From the NCBI GenBank assembly GCA_013285425.1, contig CP053447.1:1308001-1372000 (forward strand): 64,000 nt of DNA, read 5' to 3'. This document shows, in pieces, positions 44,513 through 53,014 of this stretch. The position numbers were made by a program, and so were the translations under genes. This DNA is from Ignavibacteriota bacterium (GTDB lineage: Bacteria > Bacteroidota > Ignavibacteria > Ignavibacteriales > Ignavibacteriaceae). Positions within the stretch are counted from its first letter, which is position 1, and every line of letters starts with the position of its first letter. The notes beneath the pieces were generated by a model that worked only from the letters and a program-made list of their open reading frames with translations, searched no databases and was not told where the DNA came from.

Positions 44513-44938
44513 TCAGAAAGGTAAATCCTCGCCTGAATCAACTGGGGATATACTTCCATCCTGTGTACTGCCTTCAGAACTAATATCTGAATTTCCAGAA
44601 CTTTCGCCACTTCCTTCTAACGAGATAATTCTTTCCGAGATAACTTCGGCAGTGTAGCGTTTAACCCCCTCTTTATCAGTATATTCCCCTTTCTTTAATC
44701 TTCCTTCAACATAAACTTTCTTGCCTTTTTTCAACTGTTCTTTCATAAAATCTGAAAGATTATAAGCGGTAATATTATGCCAAGTAGTTTCATTGACCCA
44801 ATTTCCATCTTTACCTTTATAACTATGAGTAGTTGCAAGAGAGAAGCTGGAAATTGAAAGAGTATCCCCTGAAAATCTGGTTTCAACATCTCTACCCAGA
44901 TTGCCAATCAGCATAATCCGGTTTAATGAAAAAGCCAT
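44513..44938 (-). CDS. ssb: Single-stranded DNA-binding protein
   Basis: A 141-residue SSB. The N-terminal OB-fold opens with SLNRIMLIGNLGRDVETR and continues through TTHSYKGKDGNWV. A Ser/Gly/Asp-rich tail leads to the acidic tip GEDLPF, which recruits partner proteins. A strong AAGGAGG element precedes the ATG. It is monocistronic, with an intrinsic terminator behind it and a 348-base upstream region shared with the pilin-like operon. Confidence 0.95.
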   Translation of the reverse strand: MAFSLNRIMLIGNLGRDVETRFSGDTLSISSFSLATTHSYKGKDGNWVNETTWHNITAYNLSDFMKEQLKKGKKVYVEGRLKKGEYTDKEGVKRYTAEVISERIISLEGSGESSGNSDISSEGSTQDGSISPVDSGEDLPF

Positions 44939-45286
44939 TAGAGCCTCCTTTTTATTTTTTATTAGATAAGTTGATTAAGAAAGACAATATATAATTCTTA
45001 ATTTAAGTGATGTTAGATTAAAATGCCACAAAAAAAAATTAATAATATGATGTAATCTTTTGCTGTAATATTTACCGACTAATTTTGCGCATAACTTAGC
45101 AGATACTGTCAAGATTTGTTGACAAAAGAAACCTTTATTTTCAAAGAGTATTTACAGAATAAATATCAATCACTTTCTCATTATAAAACACAAAAATGGA
45201 TATTAAAAATATAATAAGACGTTAAAACCATATAATCTTTGGCTTAATACTTGAATCTAAGAAGAGAAAAAAATATGGATGTTTAA
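44939..45286. other. 348-base divergent intergenic region
   Basis: This gap separates ssb (minus) from the pilin-like operon (plus). It is very AT-rich and holds no ORF or RNA gene that I can support. Next to ssb lies its AAGGAGG site. Near the plus-strand gene lies a sigma54-like element (45239-45254). A TTGACA at 45119-45124 has no good -10 partner. Several TATAAT-like hexamers occur at 45210-45236 without matching -35 boxes, as expected by chance at this composition. Confidence 0.6.
45239..45254 (+). promoter_or_regulatory. Candidate sigma-54-like promoter for the pilin-like operon
   Basis: TTGGC at 45239-45243 is followed, at the correct spacing, by TTGA at 45251-45254. In the consensus GG and GC are separated by ten bases, and here they read GG...GA. 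The -24 half is good, but the near-invariant C of the -12 half is A. The element ends 32 bases before the first ATG, leaving space for a start site and a short leader. It is an imperfect match. Confidence 0.3.
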
Positions 45287-45805
45287 ATGAATACTGGTCA
45301 GTCAATGCTTGCTATGGGTGCTATGATGTTGTTATCATTTTTAGTACTACGATTTAACAGCATCCAACTTACTTCTTCCCAAGCTTCATATAATGCAAAG
45401 TTTGGAATTGTAGCAACATCATTAGCTAATTCTTTGATTGAAGAGGCAAAGGATAAAGTCTTTGATGCAGTTGTTCTTGATACTACAAAATCAATTACAT
45501 CAGCTTCAGATTTTTCTTCTGTTTTAGGTTGGGAAAGTGGTGAAGTTTATCCTGATTTTAATGATTTTGATGATTATAATAATCTATTCTACCCGGATAC
45601 AGTGTCACTAAAAGATCCCCTGACCGGTGCGGCTACTCGTTTTGATATCAGAGCTAAAGTTGAATATGTCAATGATGCAAACCCTGATATAAAAGCAGCC
45701 GGTAAAACTTATCACAAAAAAATAACAGTATCGGTATCTAGTACTGCAATGGTTGATACAATAAGATTATCTTCTGTTTTTAGTTACTGGACACTTTTAG
45801 AATAA
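45287..45805 (+). CDS. Pilin-like (minor pseudopilin) protein 1, very short leader
   Basis: A 172-residue protein. The first residues MNTG precede a hydrophobic helix of about 20 residues (SMLAMGAMMLLSFLVLRF). After it comes a long helix-like region (SSQASYNAKFGIVATSLANSLIEEAKDK) and a beta-rich C-terminal domain. The layout is that of a type IV pilin-like protein (PilV type) with cleavage possibly after Gly4. A canonical leader and the Glu5 of major pilins are absent. It is the first gene of a three-gene operon (spacers 19 and 9 bases). No family recognised with certainty. Confidence 0.6.
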   Translation: MNTGQSMLAMGAMMLLSFLVLRFNSIQLTSSQASYNAKFGIVATSLANSLIEEAKDKVFDAVVLDTTKSITSASDFSSVLGWESGEVYPDFNDFDDYNNLFYPDTVSLKDPLTGAATRFDIRAKVEYVNDANPDIKAAGKTYHKKITVSVSSTAMVDTIRLSSVFSYWTLLE

Positions 45806-45824
45806 ATAATTTGAAGGATTAAAA

Positions 45825-46421
45825 ATGGGATTCACAACAATAATTGATATCCTCGGTGCTGCAATTATAGGAGGGCTGTTACTAATCAATCTTCTCAAAT
45901 TGAATGAAAATGTTTATCAGGTAGATAGCGCAACCGGTCATGATGTCAGTCTTCAGGTTGAAGTTATTAATATTGCAAATATCGTGGATTCTGATTTTAA
46001 TAAAATTGGATATTGTGCTAATCCACTTAATATGAACGATGATCCAAAGGTTATACTTGCTGATACTTCTTCAATAAAAATCGTTTTTGATGTTGATAAA
46101 GATGGAGTTTATGATACAATTTATTACTATGTAAGTAACACAAGCTATCTTAGTAACACACCTAATCCAAGAGATCGAATATTATATCGTAAAGTAAATT
46201 CAGATTATCCATTTATTGTCAGTAATAATATAACAGAATTCAAATTGCATTATTTAGATGCATTTTATGATACTTTATCTACTCCTTTAGCATCACCAGG
46301 ATTAGCAACGTACATAAAAATTAGTTTTAGAGTAGAAGATCCATTTGCTTATGATGAAAAATATACTGAGGCATTCTGGAGACGATTAACTGTAACATCA
46401 AAAAATTTAAAAAGAAACTGA
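45825..46421 (+). CDS. Pilin-like (minor pseudopilin) protein 2, PilW-like
   Basis: A 198-residue protein beginning MGFTTIIDILGAAIIGGLLL. It resembles a prepilin cleavage site (G|F-T-x-x-x) with only Met-Gly as leader, followed by the hydrophobic N-terminal helix and an amphipathic continuation. The usual Glu5 is missing, with Asp6 next to it. The rest is a beta-rich globular domain with D-V-D-K-D-G and a typical minor-pilin end (TEAFWRRLTVTSKNL). GAAGGATT-like sequence precedes the ATG. It follows gene 1 by 19 bases. PilW-type role is inference. Confidence 0.62.
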   Translation: MGFTTIIDILGAAIIGGLLLINLLKLNENVYQVDSATGHDVSLQVEVINIANIVDSDFNKIGYCANPLNMNDDPKVILADTSSIKIVFDVDKDGVYDTIYYYVSNTSYLSNTPNPRDRILYRKVNSDYPFIVSNNITEFKLHYLDAFYDTLSTPLASPGLATYIKISFRVEDPFAYDEKYTEAFWRRLTVTSKNLKRN

Positions 46422-46430
46422 GAGGTTGAT

Positions 46431-47684
46431 ATGGGCGGCAAAGTGTCTTTAATATTAGTTATGTCTTTTAGTGTTTTATTCGCATTGGTTGGAAGAAATA
46501 TTTTAAGTAATAGTGTTACTATTACTGAAAATTATAGCGAATATTACAGTTCAACAAGGGCATCAAGTATTGCTATTAGCGGTGCAAATATTGCAATTAA
46601 TAAATTATATCTTAATAAAAACTGGATGGCAGGAATCTCCAACTTGTCTTTTGCTGATGGAAAAATAGATGTTGATATTGATACTGTCGGATGGAATAGC
46701 AGAAAAATTGTTTCTACAGGAAATTATAATGGAAAAACTAAAACTGTAGAAGTAATTCTTGAACCAGAAAATTTTTCCATCTTCGGTAACTTCTATAATG
46801 TTATGGGCGGTGTTTGGTGGGCAACAGGTGATACATTAGAGGGTAGATTTCATGCAAATGACTGGATAAACTGTTATGGTGATCCTATTTTCTTAGGACC
46901 AGCAACTACATCAAGAGGAGTTAAAAAGTATGATAAATATTCACATCCAGAATTTCATGGTGGCACAAAAGTTACCGAACCAATACCATTAGAGTTTGAC
47001 ACATCAGTAATCCGTATTGCTGCCTATACTAATGGAAAAGTTTTTAGTGATACCACAAATAAGGGCAAATTAACAACAGTTGATTTGAATTTTCTTGCCT
47101 CAGGAGAAGTTCAATACAGGATTAAGATAGGTACTGGAGCTTATACTGCGTACAGAACAGTTCCACTTAACACCTTAGCTCCAAATGGTGTTATTTATGT
47201 TGAAAGAGGCAATATTAATCTTCAGGGCGTAATAGATGGAAGAGCAACTTTAGTTGCATCCCAAAAAGGAAATTCTTCCGCTGGACAAGTTTTTATCAAT
47301 AATAGTATTGAGTATAAAGATAATCCACTTACTGATCCCAATAGTGATGATATGCTGGGGATAGTTGCAGAAAATAAAGTTACTGTTACTTATGACAATT
47401 CCAGAGGAGATATAAATATTCATGCTTCTATATTCTCTCAGAAAGATGGATTAGTTGTTGACAAATATGATCAATATACTAATGCACACAAAATGAATTT
47501 GATAGGTGGAATTATTGGTCAAAAAGTACAACCAACAGCAAAATATCAATTGGTTGGTGGTAAGTATATACCAATTAAAGGATACAGCTATATTCATAAA
47601 TTTGATTCTAGATTTACTAAAGTAACTCCACCCTATTTTCCAAGTACAAAGTTCTTTAGGGTTGTAAGCTGGTACGAAGATTAG
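46431..47684 (+). CDS. Pilin-associated PilX/DUF4900-like protein, very short leader
   Basis: A 417-residue protein. MGGKVSLILVMSFSVLFALVG gives a one- or two-residue leader and a hydrophobic helix. A Ser/Ala-rich helix follows (YYSSTRASSIAISGANIAINKLY), as in PilX proteins. The large C-terminal half has the GRFHANDWINCYGDPIF region, resembling DUF4900-type 'hidden-in-wrapping' domains, and an NGVIYVERGNINLQG segment with beta-helix-like turns. A GAGGTTG element precedes the ATG 9 bases after gene 2. It ends just before a strong bidirectional terminator. The function is unknown; a pilus tip or cap component is plausible. Confidence 0.58.
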   Translation: MGGKVSLILVMSFSVLFALVGRNILSNSVTITENYSEYYSSTRASSIAISGANIAINKLYLNKNWMAGISNLSFADGKIDVDIDTVGWNSRKIVSTGNYNGKTKTVEVILEPENFSIFGNFYNVMGGVWWATGDTLEGRFHANDWINCYGDPIFLGPATTSRGVKKYDKYSHPEFHGGTKVTEPIPLEFDTSVIRIAAYTNGKVFSDTTNKGKLTTVDLNFLASGEVQYRIKIGTGAYTAYRTVPLNTLAPNGVIYVERGNINLQGVIDGRATLVASQKGNSSAGQVFINNSIEYKDNPLTDPNSDDMLGIVAENKVTVTYDNSRGDINIHASIFSQKDGLVVDKYDQYTNAHKMNLIGGIIGQKVQPTAKYQLVGGKYIPIKGYSYIHKFDSRFTKVTPPYFPSTKFFRVVSWYED

Positions 47685-47708
47685 GAATAATTGTTTTTCA
47701 AAAATTAG

Positions 47709-47734
47709 GGCTGCCTGAATGGGCAGCCTTTTTT
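47709..47734 (+). terminator. Bidirectional terminator between the pilin-like operon and the SPOR gene
   Basis: GGCTGCC, a 6-base loop and GGCAGCC form a perfect 7-bp stem, followed by six T. On the minus strand the stem is followed by CTAATTTTTG. It can thus serve both the plus-strand operon ending at 47684 and the minus-strand gene ending at 47733. Confidence 0.88.
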
Positions 47735-48137
47735 ATTTGTTAACTGTCAAAATCCAGGCATCAACAAATTCAGTAATTTTCCAAAGATTATTTCTAACAG
47801 TTTCTGCCTCAGTTCTGGATTTAAAGAATGGGATAACCTGAACTAAATGTAACTTTAAACTTTCACTGTAAACAACACTGAATTTATAATTTGTTTTTAT
47901 TCTGCTCATTTCAGCAAAAGAATTTGCTTTTTCTTCTGTAGTATATGCACCAACCTGAACAACATAATATGTTTCTTTAATATTTGGATACTCCCCTGTT
48001 TTAGGTGCATCGATAGTTTTATCTTCCGGCACTTCATCAAAAACATATACTTGCTTTTGTTCTTCACTATCCTGATGCAGAGTAGTGCATCCAGCAAATA
48101 AAATAAAAATTATAAGAACAAAAAGATTTTTTTTCAT
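47733..48137 (-). CDS. SPOR-domain lipoprotein
   Basis: Starting at the ATG at 48135-48137, the product is a 134-residue lipoprotein with lipobox FAGC and lipidated Cys17. A longer ORF from 48185 adds a non-homologous basic leader and would hide the signal. A GGAGG element lies about 12 bases ahead of the chosen start. After an acidic tether, residues 60-130 form a SPOR domain (YYVVQVGAYTTEEKANSFAE, then LVQVIPFFKSRTEAETVRNNL), which binds denuded septal glycans. Role at the division site or envelope is likely. Confidence 0.85.
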   Translation of the reverse strand: MKKNLFVLIIFILFAGCTTLHQDSEEQKQVYVFDEVPEDKTIDAPKTGEYPNIKETYYVVQVGAYTTEEKANSFAEMSRIKTNYKFSVVYSESLKLHLVQVIPFFKSRTEAETVRNNLWKITEFVDAWILTVNK

Positions 48138-48203
48138 AATCTTAGAAAACCTCCATCTATAGAATGAGATGGAAAACCATCCCATCCTATAGTAAAAACA
48201 AAC

Positions 48204-49694
48204 TTAAAATAATAAGTGATCAAAAAGGTTATAAGGAATTACGGGATAACTGCTTTGATAACTAAATTTTGCTTGAAAGAAAATACTACCCGGTATTGAA
48301 CCAACATCAACTAATGGAATATCTGCATTAAATTTTGAATTAATTACTTTGATAAACTCATTGGCAATAATTCCGTGTGCCTGACTTGATGGATGAACAC
48401 CATCTAAACTAAATAAACCGCCCTGTACATAAGTTGTTTTAAATGGAATACCGTTGATTACAGTTCCGCCGGTAAAATCAGCTGCTCTTAATTCGTTAAA
48501 CTTTGTATTTATATCAACAACATAAAAACCACTTTGTTGAGCTACACCAGCAATTACATTATTAAAACCTGCAACAGCATTGTTTGAAGTTGTTATTTCA
48601 TCAGGATCAAGAACAAAAGCATCCGGAAAAGGATTTTGCGGATGGAATCCAAATGGTTTTGTAGTATCCACACCTAACGGAATTGCTAAATTGTTATCAC
48701 GATAAAATTTACCAGTTGGCTGTCCAAGAAGTCCCGCATAAGTCTGTCCTCTTAATGTAATAAGTGTACTGCCTGTTAATAAAGCTGATGAATCAGCAAA
48801 ATTAATTTTAAAAGGAAGCATTCCTAAATTAGTTCCACCTTCGTGACTGGCATAAATTAAACCAGTTAATGGTAAACCGCTGCCCTGCTGCTGCAATCTG
48901 ATTTGCCACCATTTAACAGCCGGATTTACAGCAAGTGCTGGTCCGACAGTAGTAAAAAATGGAATAGCAGAAACATTAGGGATATTTCCAACTAAGACTC
49001 CAGGATTAGTACCAGATTGGGTCTTATATTGTTGAATTCCTTGTGCAATTCCACCAAACAATTGAGTGAATTGTGGAATGCTGGTTGGTGCAGCGGGCGA
49101 TGTTCCGCCGGAAGTAGCATAACCAAGTACATCATTATTTCCTATCCAGATGGTTATAAATGTTGGAGATAATGAAAAAGCTTGTTCTAATTGTGTTCCT
49201 TTGCCGCGTAAAATAAAATCAAAATAAGTATTTGGTACATTTGAAAATACATAAGAAGCGCAAGTAGTTGAATTTTTTGCAAATAACACATCATATAAAA
49301 GAGCGCCAGGAATACCTAAGTTATTATATGCTTTTGGATAATTAGTATTTAATGGCATTCCTGAGGTTGTATTTGTATATAGAGTAAATGGACTTAAACT
49401 GTTAACCTCCATTCTTCCGCCCAAACCAGGATCAGAAACATAAGGCACCTGATAATCTGTACCGACTTGTTTAGCAATCAGATTACCATAACTGTACATT
49501 TGAGCGGATTCGTAAATTGTTCCGCTCTGATATCCAGCAGTTATGCTGTTGCCTATGGTTACAAAACGGGTAAAATCAGCAGTGCCGCTAACTTTATCTT
49601 TAACAACCGGTGTAAGATCAGAATAATCATTACAACTAATAAAAATAAGTGCTGATAAAAACAGCGATAAAATAAATTTTATTTTCAATTTCAT
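48204..49694 (-). CDS. SGNH/GDSL-type hydrolase lipoprotein
   Basis: A 496-residue lipoprotein with lipobox FISC and Cys21. Block I nucleophile Ser50 is in TIGNSITAG. Block III has IGNND. The catalytic Asp-x-x-His is in SLDGVHPSSQAHG. Gly-rich and Asn-rich loops fill the large insertions between blocks. The full set of blocks predicts an active esterase or lipase at the cell surface. The FadL-type gene starts 14 bases upstream, so substrate import and hydrolysis genes are read together; the natural substrate is unknown. Confidence 0.86.
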   Translation of the reverse strand: MKLKIKFILSLFLSALIFISCNDYSDLTPVVKDKVSGTADFTRFVTIGNSITAGYQSGTIYESAQMYSYGNLIAKQVGTDYQVPYVSDPGLGGRMEVNSLSPFTLYTNTTSGMPLNTNYPKAYNNLGIPGALLYDVLFAKNSTTCASYVFSNVPNTYFDFILRGKGTQLEQAFSLSPTFITIWIGNNDVLGYATSGGTSPAAPTSIPQFTQLFGGIAQGIQQYKTQSGTNPGVLVGNIPNVSAIPFFTTVGPALAVNPAVKWWQIRLQQQGSGLPLTGLIYASHEGGTNLGMLPFKINFADSSALLTGSTLITLRGQTYAGLLGQPTGKFYRDNNLAIPLGVDTTKPFGFHPQNPFPDAFVLDPDEITTSNNAVAGFNNVIAGVAQQSGFYVVDINTKFNELRAADFTGGTVINGIPFKTTYVQGGLFSLDGVHPSSQAHGIIANEFIKVINSKFNADIPLVDVGSIPGSIFFQAKFSYQSSYPVIPYNLFDHLLF

Positions 49695-49708
49695 TTTAAT
49701 CTTCCTCC

Positions 49709-50950
49709 TTAAAAACTATAAACAAAACCAAGTGAAAATATATTAGCACTTGAATTATATGTGCCATTAAAAGTACTGCCTAACCCTGAATAAATTTCTT
49801 TAGAATCGCTGACAGTTAATTGTTTTGCGCGGATAAAAAGATAAGAACCAGTAATAGTAAAATTATCAAATAATCTTCCTTCAATACCACAGCTTAAACC
49901 TAATCTATCCGATTCAGGTAAGGAAGGATTTAAATATTTTGTTGATACAGGATTTTTATCAAAATAAACACCGCCCATTAAACTCACTTGTTTATTTAGT
50001 CTGTAATCAGCACCAAATCTAATAATATAAGAATCATCGTACAATCTGGGGCTGGTACTTTTTGTTCCGGTTTCTTCAAAAGTAACTTCAAGTTTATCGT
50101 AACTTGACCATCCGACCATCTGATAATCAGCACTAACTTTCAAATCTTTAGTGATATCAACAGCAATACCTACGGCAATATTCTGTGGAGTTGTAAGCTC
50201 TGCTGAAATATCTCCGGAAGGTAACTGAGATTGAAGTTGTGCTGGTCCTGTAGAAGTTGCTGTACCTGTAAATCCATATTTAACTTCACTATGATAGGAA
50301 GCACCTATAGTAAGAAACGATGTTGGTTTAATCATTAGCCCTGCATTAAAACCGAATGCTGCATTGTCATTGCCTTCCAATGAAACATAAGCATCATTAG
50401 CAAGGATTGTACTCGGTTGAACTTTTCTTTCAATAACGACGTGAGCAAAACTATAAACGAACCCAGCACTTATGGCTATTTGTTTAACAGGTGCATAAGT
50501 TACAACAGGACTTAAGGTAAAGGTCATAAGCTGGGTTTTAACTGCAAGATATCTTCCAACCCAATCACTATCCCATTCGGTTCCTAAGCCAAATGGAGTT
50601 GTGAAACCAAATCCAACAGAGAATTTTTCATTAAAGGAATGAGTACCAAAAAAATGTGTAGGAAAGAACACTAAATTCATACCTCTGTATTTTGTAATAT
50701 CAGGGTAAACACCACGGAAAGAACTTTGAGGTGCTATTAGAGAAGTACCCAACATCAGGTGTGTTCCGGAAAACTGGGATAAACCTGCGCCATTCCAGTA
50801 AACAGCAGAAGGATCATTTGCAATTGCTGTAAATGCCCCTCCCATAGCAAGAGCTTTAGCTCCGTGCTCGTTAAGTTGAAATCCACCTGCAAAAGCATTT
50901 GTAGATATCAACAATAGAGTAACAATTAGAAAAAGTAACTTTGATTTCAC
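49709..50950 (-). CDS. FadL/OMPP1/TodX-family outer-membrane channel
   Basis: A 413-residue outer-membrane protein. The signal peptide ends at AFAG, then GFQLNEHGAKALAMGGAF gives the N-terminal hatch signature (AKALAMGGAFTAIANDPSAVYWNGAGL). Long amphipathic strands with aromatic ends fill the rest, closing with a terminal FVYSF. FadL proteins admit hydrophobic molecules such as fatty acids. The start is GTG with an AGGAG element eight bases ahead. It is followed 14 bases later by the GDSL lipoprotein gene, which suggests uptake and hydrolysis of an ester or lipid. Confidence 0.9.
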   Translation of the reverse strand: MKSKLLFLIVTLLLISTNAFAGGFQLNEHGAKALAMGGAFTAIANDPSAVYWNGAGLSQFSGTHLMLGTSLIAPQSSFRGVYPDITKYRGMNLVFFPTHFFGTHSFNEKFSVGFGFTTPFGLGTEWDSDWVGRYLAVKTQLMTFTLSPVVTYAPVKQIAISAGFVYSFAHVVIERKVQPSTILANDAYVSLEGNDNAAFGFNAGLMIKPTSFLTIGASYHSEVKYGFTGTATSTGPAQLQSQLPSGDISAELTTPQNIAVGIAVDITKDLKVSADYQMVGWSSYDKLEVTFEETGTKSTSPRLYDDSYIIRFGADYRLNKQVSLMGGVYFDKNPVSTKYLNPSLPESDRLGLSCGIEGRLFDNFTITGSYLFIRAKQLTVSDSKEIYSGLGSTFNGTYNSSANIFSLGFVYSF

Positions 50951-51022
50951 TTTTTTTTCTCCTGAATTTAATTAGTTGATAAATAATTGGGCTAAAATTA
51001 TTAAAAATTTCCTAATAACAAA

Positions 51023-51526
51023 TTATTTAACTGTAAATAAAGAGATATTTTTTTCAATTGCAGTTCCTTCTTTAACGAATATTTCTTCTAATATGCCATC
51101 CGCAGGAGACTTGATCTCGTTTTCCATTTTCATCGCTTCAAGTATTAGAACTGCCTCGCCTTTCTTTATAGATTCTCCCTTTTGCTTTTTTACTTTCAAC
51201 ACTAATCCCGGCATAGGAGATTTGACTTCGATTTTGTTGTTAGCATTGCTTTTAGAAAAGGATAGCAATTGAAATGCTTTTTCTTCAAGGCTGGTTCTAA
51301 TTTTTGTAAGTATTGATGCACCATTTACACTTACCACCGACTCTTCATTTGAATGTGTTAAAATTGCTGATTCATATAACTTATTGTTTATCTTTAATAA
51401 CATACTTTTATTATCAATGTTAATCAATTTGTATTTAACAACAACACCATCTATCTCAGCGCTTGAATCATCAATAATTTTAATATTCTTAATTTTATTA
51501 TTTAATCTTACTACAAACTCATTCAT
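51023..51526 (-). CDS. Biotin carboxyl carrier subunit of an acyl-CoA carboxylase
   Basis: A 167-residue carrier. The C-terminal biotinyl domain (about 95-167) carries the acceptor Lys in EAMKMENEI and MPGLVLKVKKQKGESI. The first 90 residues form a separate N-terminal domain as in acyl-CoA carboxylase alpha carriers. It overlaps the biotin carboxylase gene by 8 bases, so the two subunits are made in step. The carboxyltransferase partner is not in the window. Substrate (acetyl, propionyl or another acyl-CoA) is therefore open. Confidence 0.88.
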   Translation of the reverse strand: MNEFVVRLNNKIKNIKIIDDSSAEIDGVVVKYKLINIDNKSMLLKINNKLYESAILTHSNEESVVSVNGASILTKIRTSLEEKAFQLLSFSKSNANNKIEVKSPMPGLVLKVKKQKGESIKKGEAVLILEAMKMENEIKSPADGILEEIFVKEGTAIEKNISLFTVK

Positions 51527-53006
51527 AATTTTGAGTCCACCATTTTGACTGAATAGCCTTATCTGTTTTGTTGCTGATGTTACTACTTTTGTTTTTACTT
51601 AGTGCAGTTATTAAAGCAGCAGCATTTTCTATTTCTATTGACATACTTTCTGAAAAATCAACTCCATTCAAGTTCATGGAATCAATAAAATTGATATCAT
51701 AATGTCCGTCAATAAACTGCTTATTATTGATAATATATTTTAAAAAATCCTGATTTGTAATAACCCCTGATATTTGATATTCATTCAAAGCTCTTTTCAT
51801 ACGTGATATTGCTTTGTTTCTATCACGATCCCAGCAAATTAATTTTGCAATCATCGGATCATAAAAAATTGATATTTCAGAATTTTCAGAAAATCCCGAA
51901 TCAACTCTAACCCCGGGACCATTTGGCTCTTTATATCTTAGGATTTTTCCGGTTGAAGGTAAAAAATTATTAGCTGAATCTTCAGCATATATTCTGCATT
52001 CAAGAGCAAAACCTTTTATGGATATATCTTCCTGTAAAAAAGAAATTTCATTTCCTGCTGCAATTGATATTTGTTCGCGTACTAGATCAATACCTGAAAT
52101 AAGTTCAGTTACAGGATGTTCAACCTGTATTCTTGTATTCATTTCAAGGAAATAAAAATTTTTATTCTGATCCATCAAAAACTCTATTGTTCCTGCATTA
52201 TAATAATCGCAAGCCTTTGCGGCATTAATTGCAGAAGTTACAAGTTTTTCTCTGGCTGCTTCATCCACAAAAGATGATGGTGCTTCTTCAATAATTTTCT
52301 GATGTCTTCTTTGTATCGAACATTCTCTTTCAAATATATGTCTGAAATTTCCAAACTTATCTGAAATTATCTGAACTTCAATATGCTTGGGTTTTTCGAT
52401 AAACTTTTCAATATAGATATCATCATTTGCAAAAGCTTTAAGTGCTTCTCTTTTTGTTGATTCGAAAGCAGCTTCAAACTCTTCTGCTGAGCTAACTTTC
52501 CGCATACCCTTTCCCCCGCCGCCTGCAGAGGCTTTCAACAATATCGGGAATCCTATTTCCTTTGCATATTCTAAACCTTCTTTAATATTAACTATCGGTT
52601 CAGTGCCGCCAGGAACGATAGGAACATTATTCTTCTTCATCAAAGCACGCGCAGCAGTTTTACTGCCGATCATTTTAACTGATCTGGATGAAGGTCCGAT
52701 AAAAGTAATTCCTGCTTTTTCAACTTCTTCAATAAATGAAGCATTCTCAGCAAAAAAACCATAACCCGGATGTATTGCATCCGCTGAGATACTTTTTGCT
52801 AGTTCAATTATTTTACTTTTATTAAGATAAGAATCTGAAACAACCGATGAACCGATATGATATGATTCATCAGCTAATTTTGTATGCATAGCAGTGATAT
52901 CAATATCTGAATAAATTGCTGCCGACTTAATACCCAGCTCTTTACAGGCTTTGATAATCCTAACAGCAATTTCACCTCTGTTTGCAATAAGTATTTTGTT
53001 AAACAA
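51519..53006 (-). CDS. Biotin carboxylase subunit of an acyl-CoA carboxylase
   Basis: A 495-residue ATP-grasp enzyme that carboxylates the carrier's biotin with bicarbonate and ATP. The opening KILIANRGEIAVRIIKA, the Gly-rich loop KASAGGGGKGMR and ECSIQRRHQKIIEE are present. So are FLEMNTRIQVEHPVTE and the C-terminal GPGVRVDSG region. It runs into the BCCP gene. It fits acetyl- or propionyl-CoA carboxylase systems; gene names accC or pccA cannot be chosen on this evidence. Confidence 0.93.
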   Translation of the reverse strand: MFNKILIANRGEIAVRIIKACKELGIKSAAIYSDIDITAMHTKLADESYHIGSSVVSDSYLNKSKIIELAKSISADAIHPGYGFFAENASFIEEVEKAGITFIGPSSRSVKMIGSKTAARALMKKNNVPIVPGGTEPIVNIKEGLEYAKEIGFPILLKASAGGGGKGMRKVSSAEEFEAAFESTKREALKAFANDDIYIEKFIEKPKHIEVQIISDKFGNFRHIFERECSIQRRHQKIIEEAPSSFVDEAAREKLVTSAINAAKACDYYNAGTIEFLMDQNKNFYFLEMNTRIQVEHPVTELISGIDLVREQISIAAGNEISFLQEDISIKGFALECRIYAEDSANNFLPSTGKILRYKEPNGPGVRVDSGFSENSEISIFYDPMIAKLICWDRDRNKAISRMKRALNEYQISGVITNQDFLKYIINNKQFIDGHYDINFIDSMNLNGVDFSESMSIEIENAAALITALSKNKSSNISNKTDKAIQSKWWTQNYE

Positions 53007-53014
53007 TATTTCTC

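Noticed and set aside
45119..45124. TTGACA in the intergenic region before the pilin-like operon
   Set aside because: No -10 hexamer at 16-18 bases, so a chance match.
48138..48185. Sixteen extra N-terminal residues on the SPOR lipoprotein
   Set aside because: They would bury the lipoprotein signal; the ATG at 48135-48137 has a GGAGG site and gives a standard lipobox.
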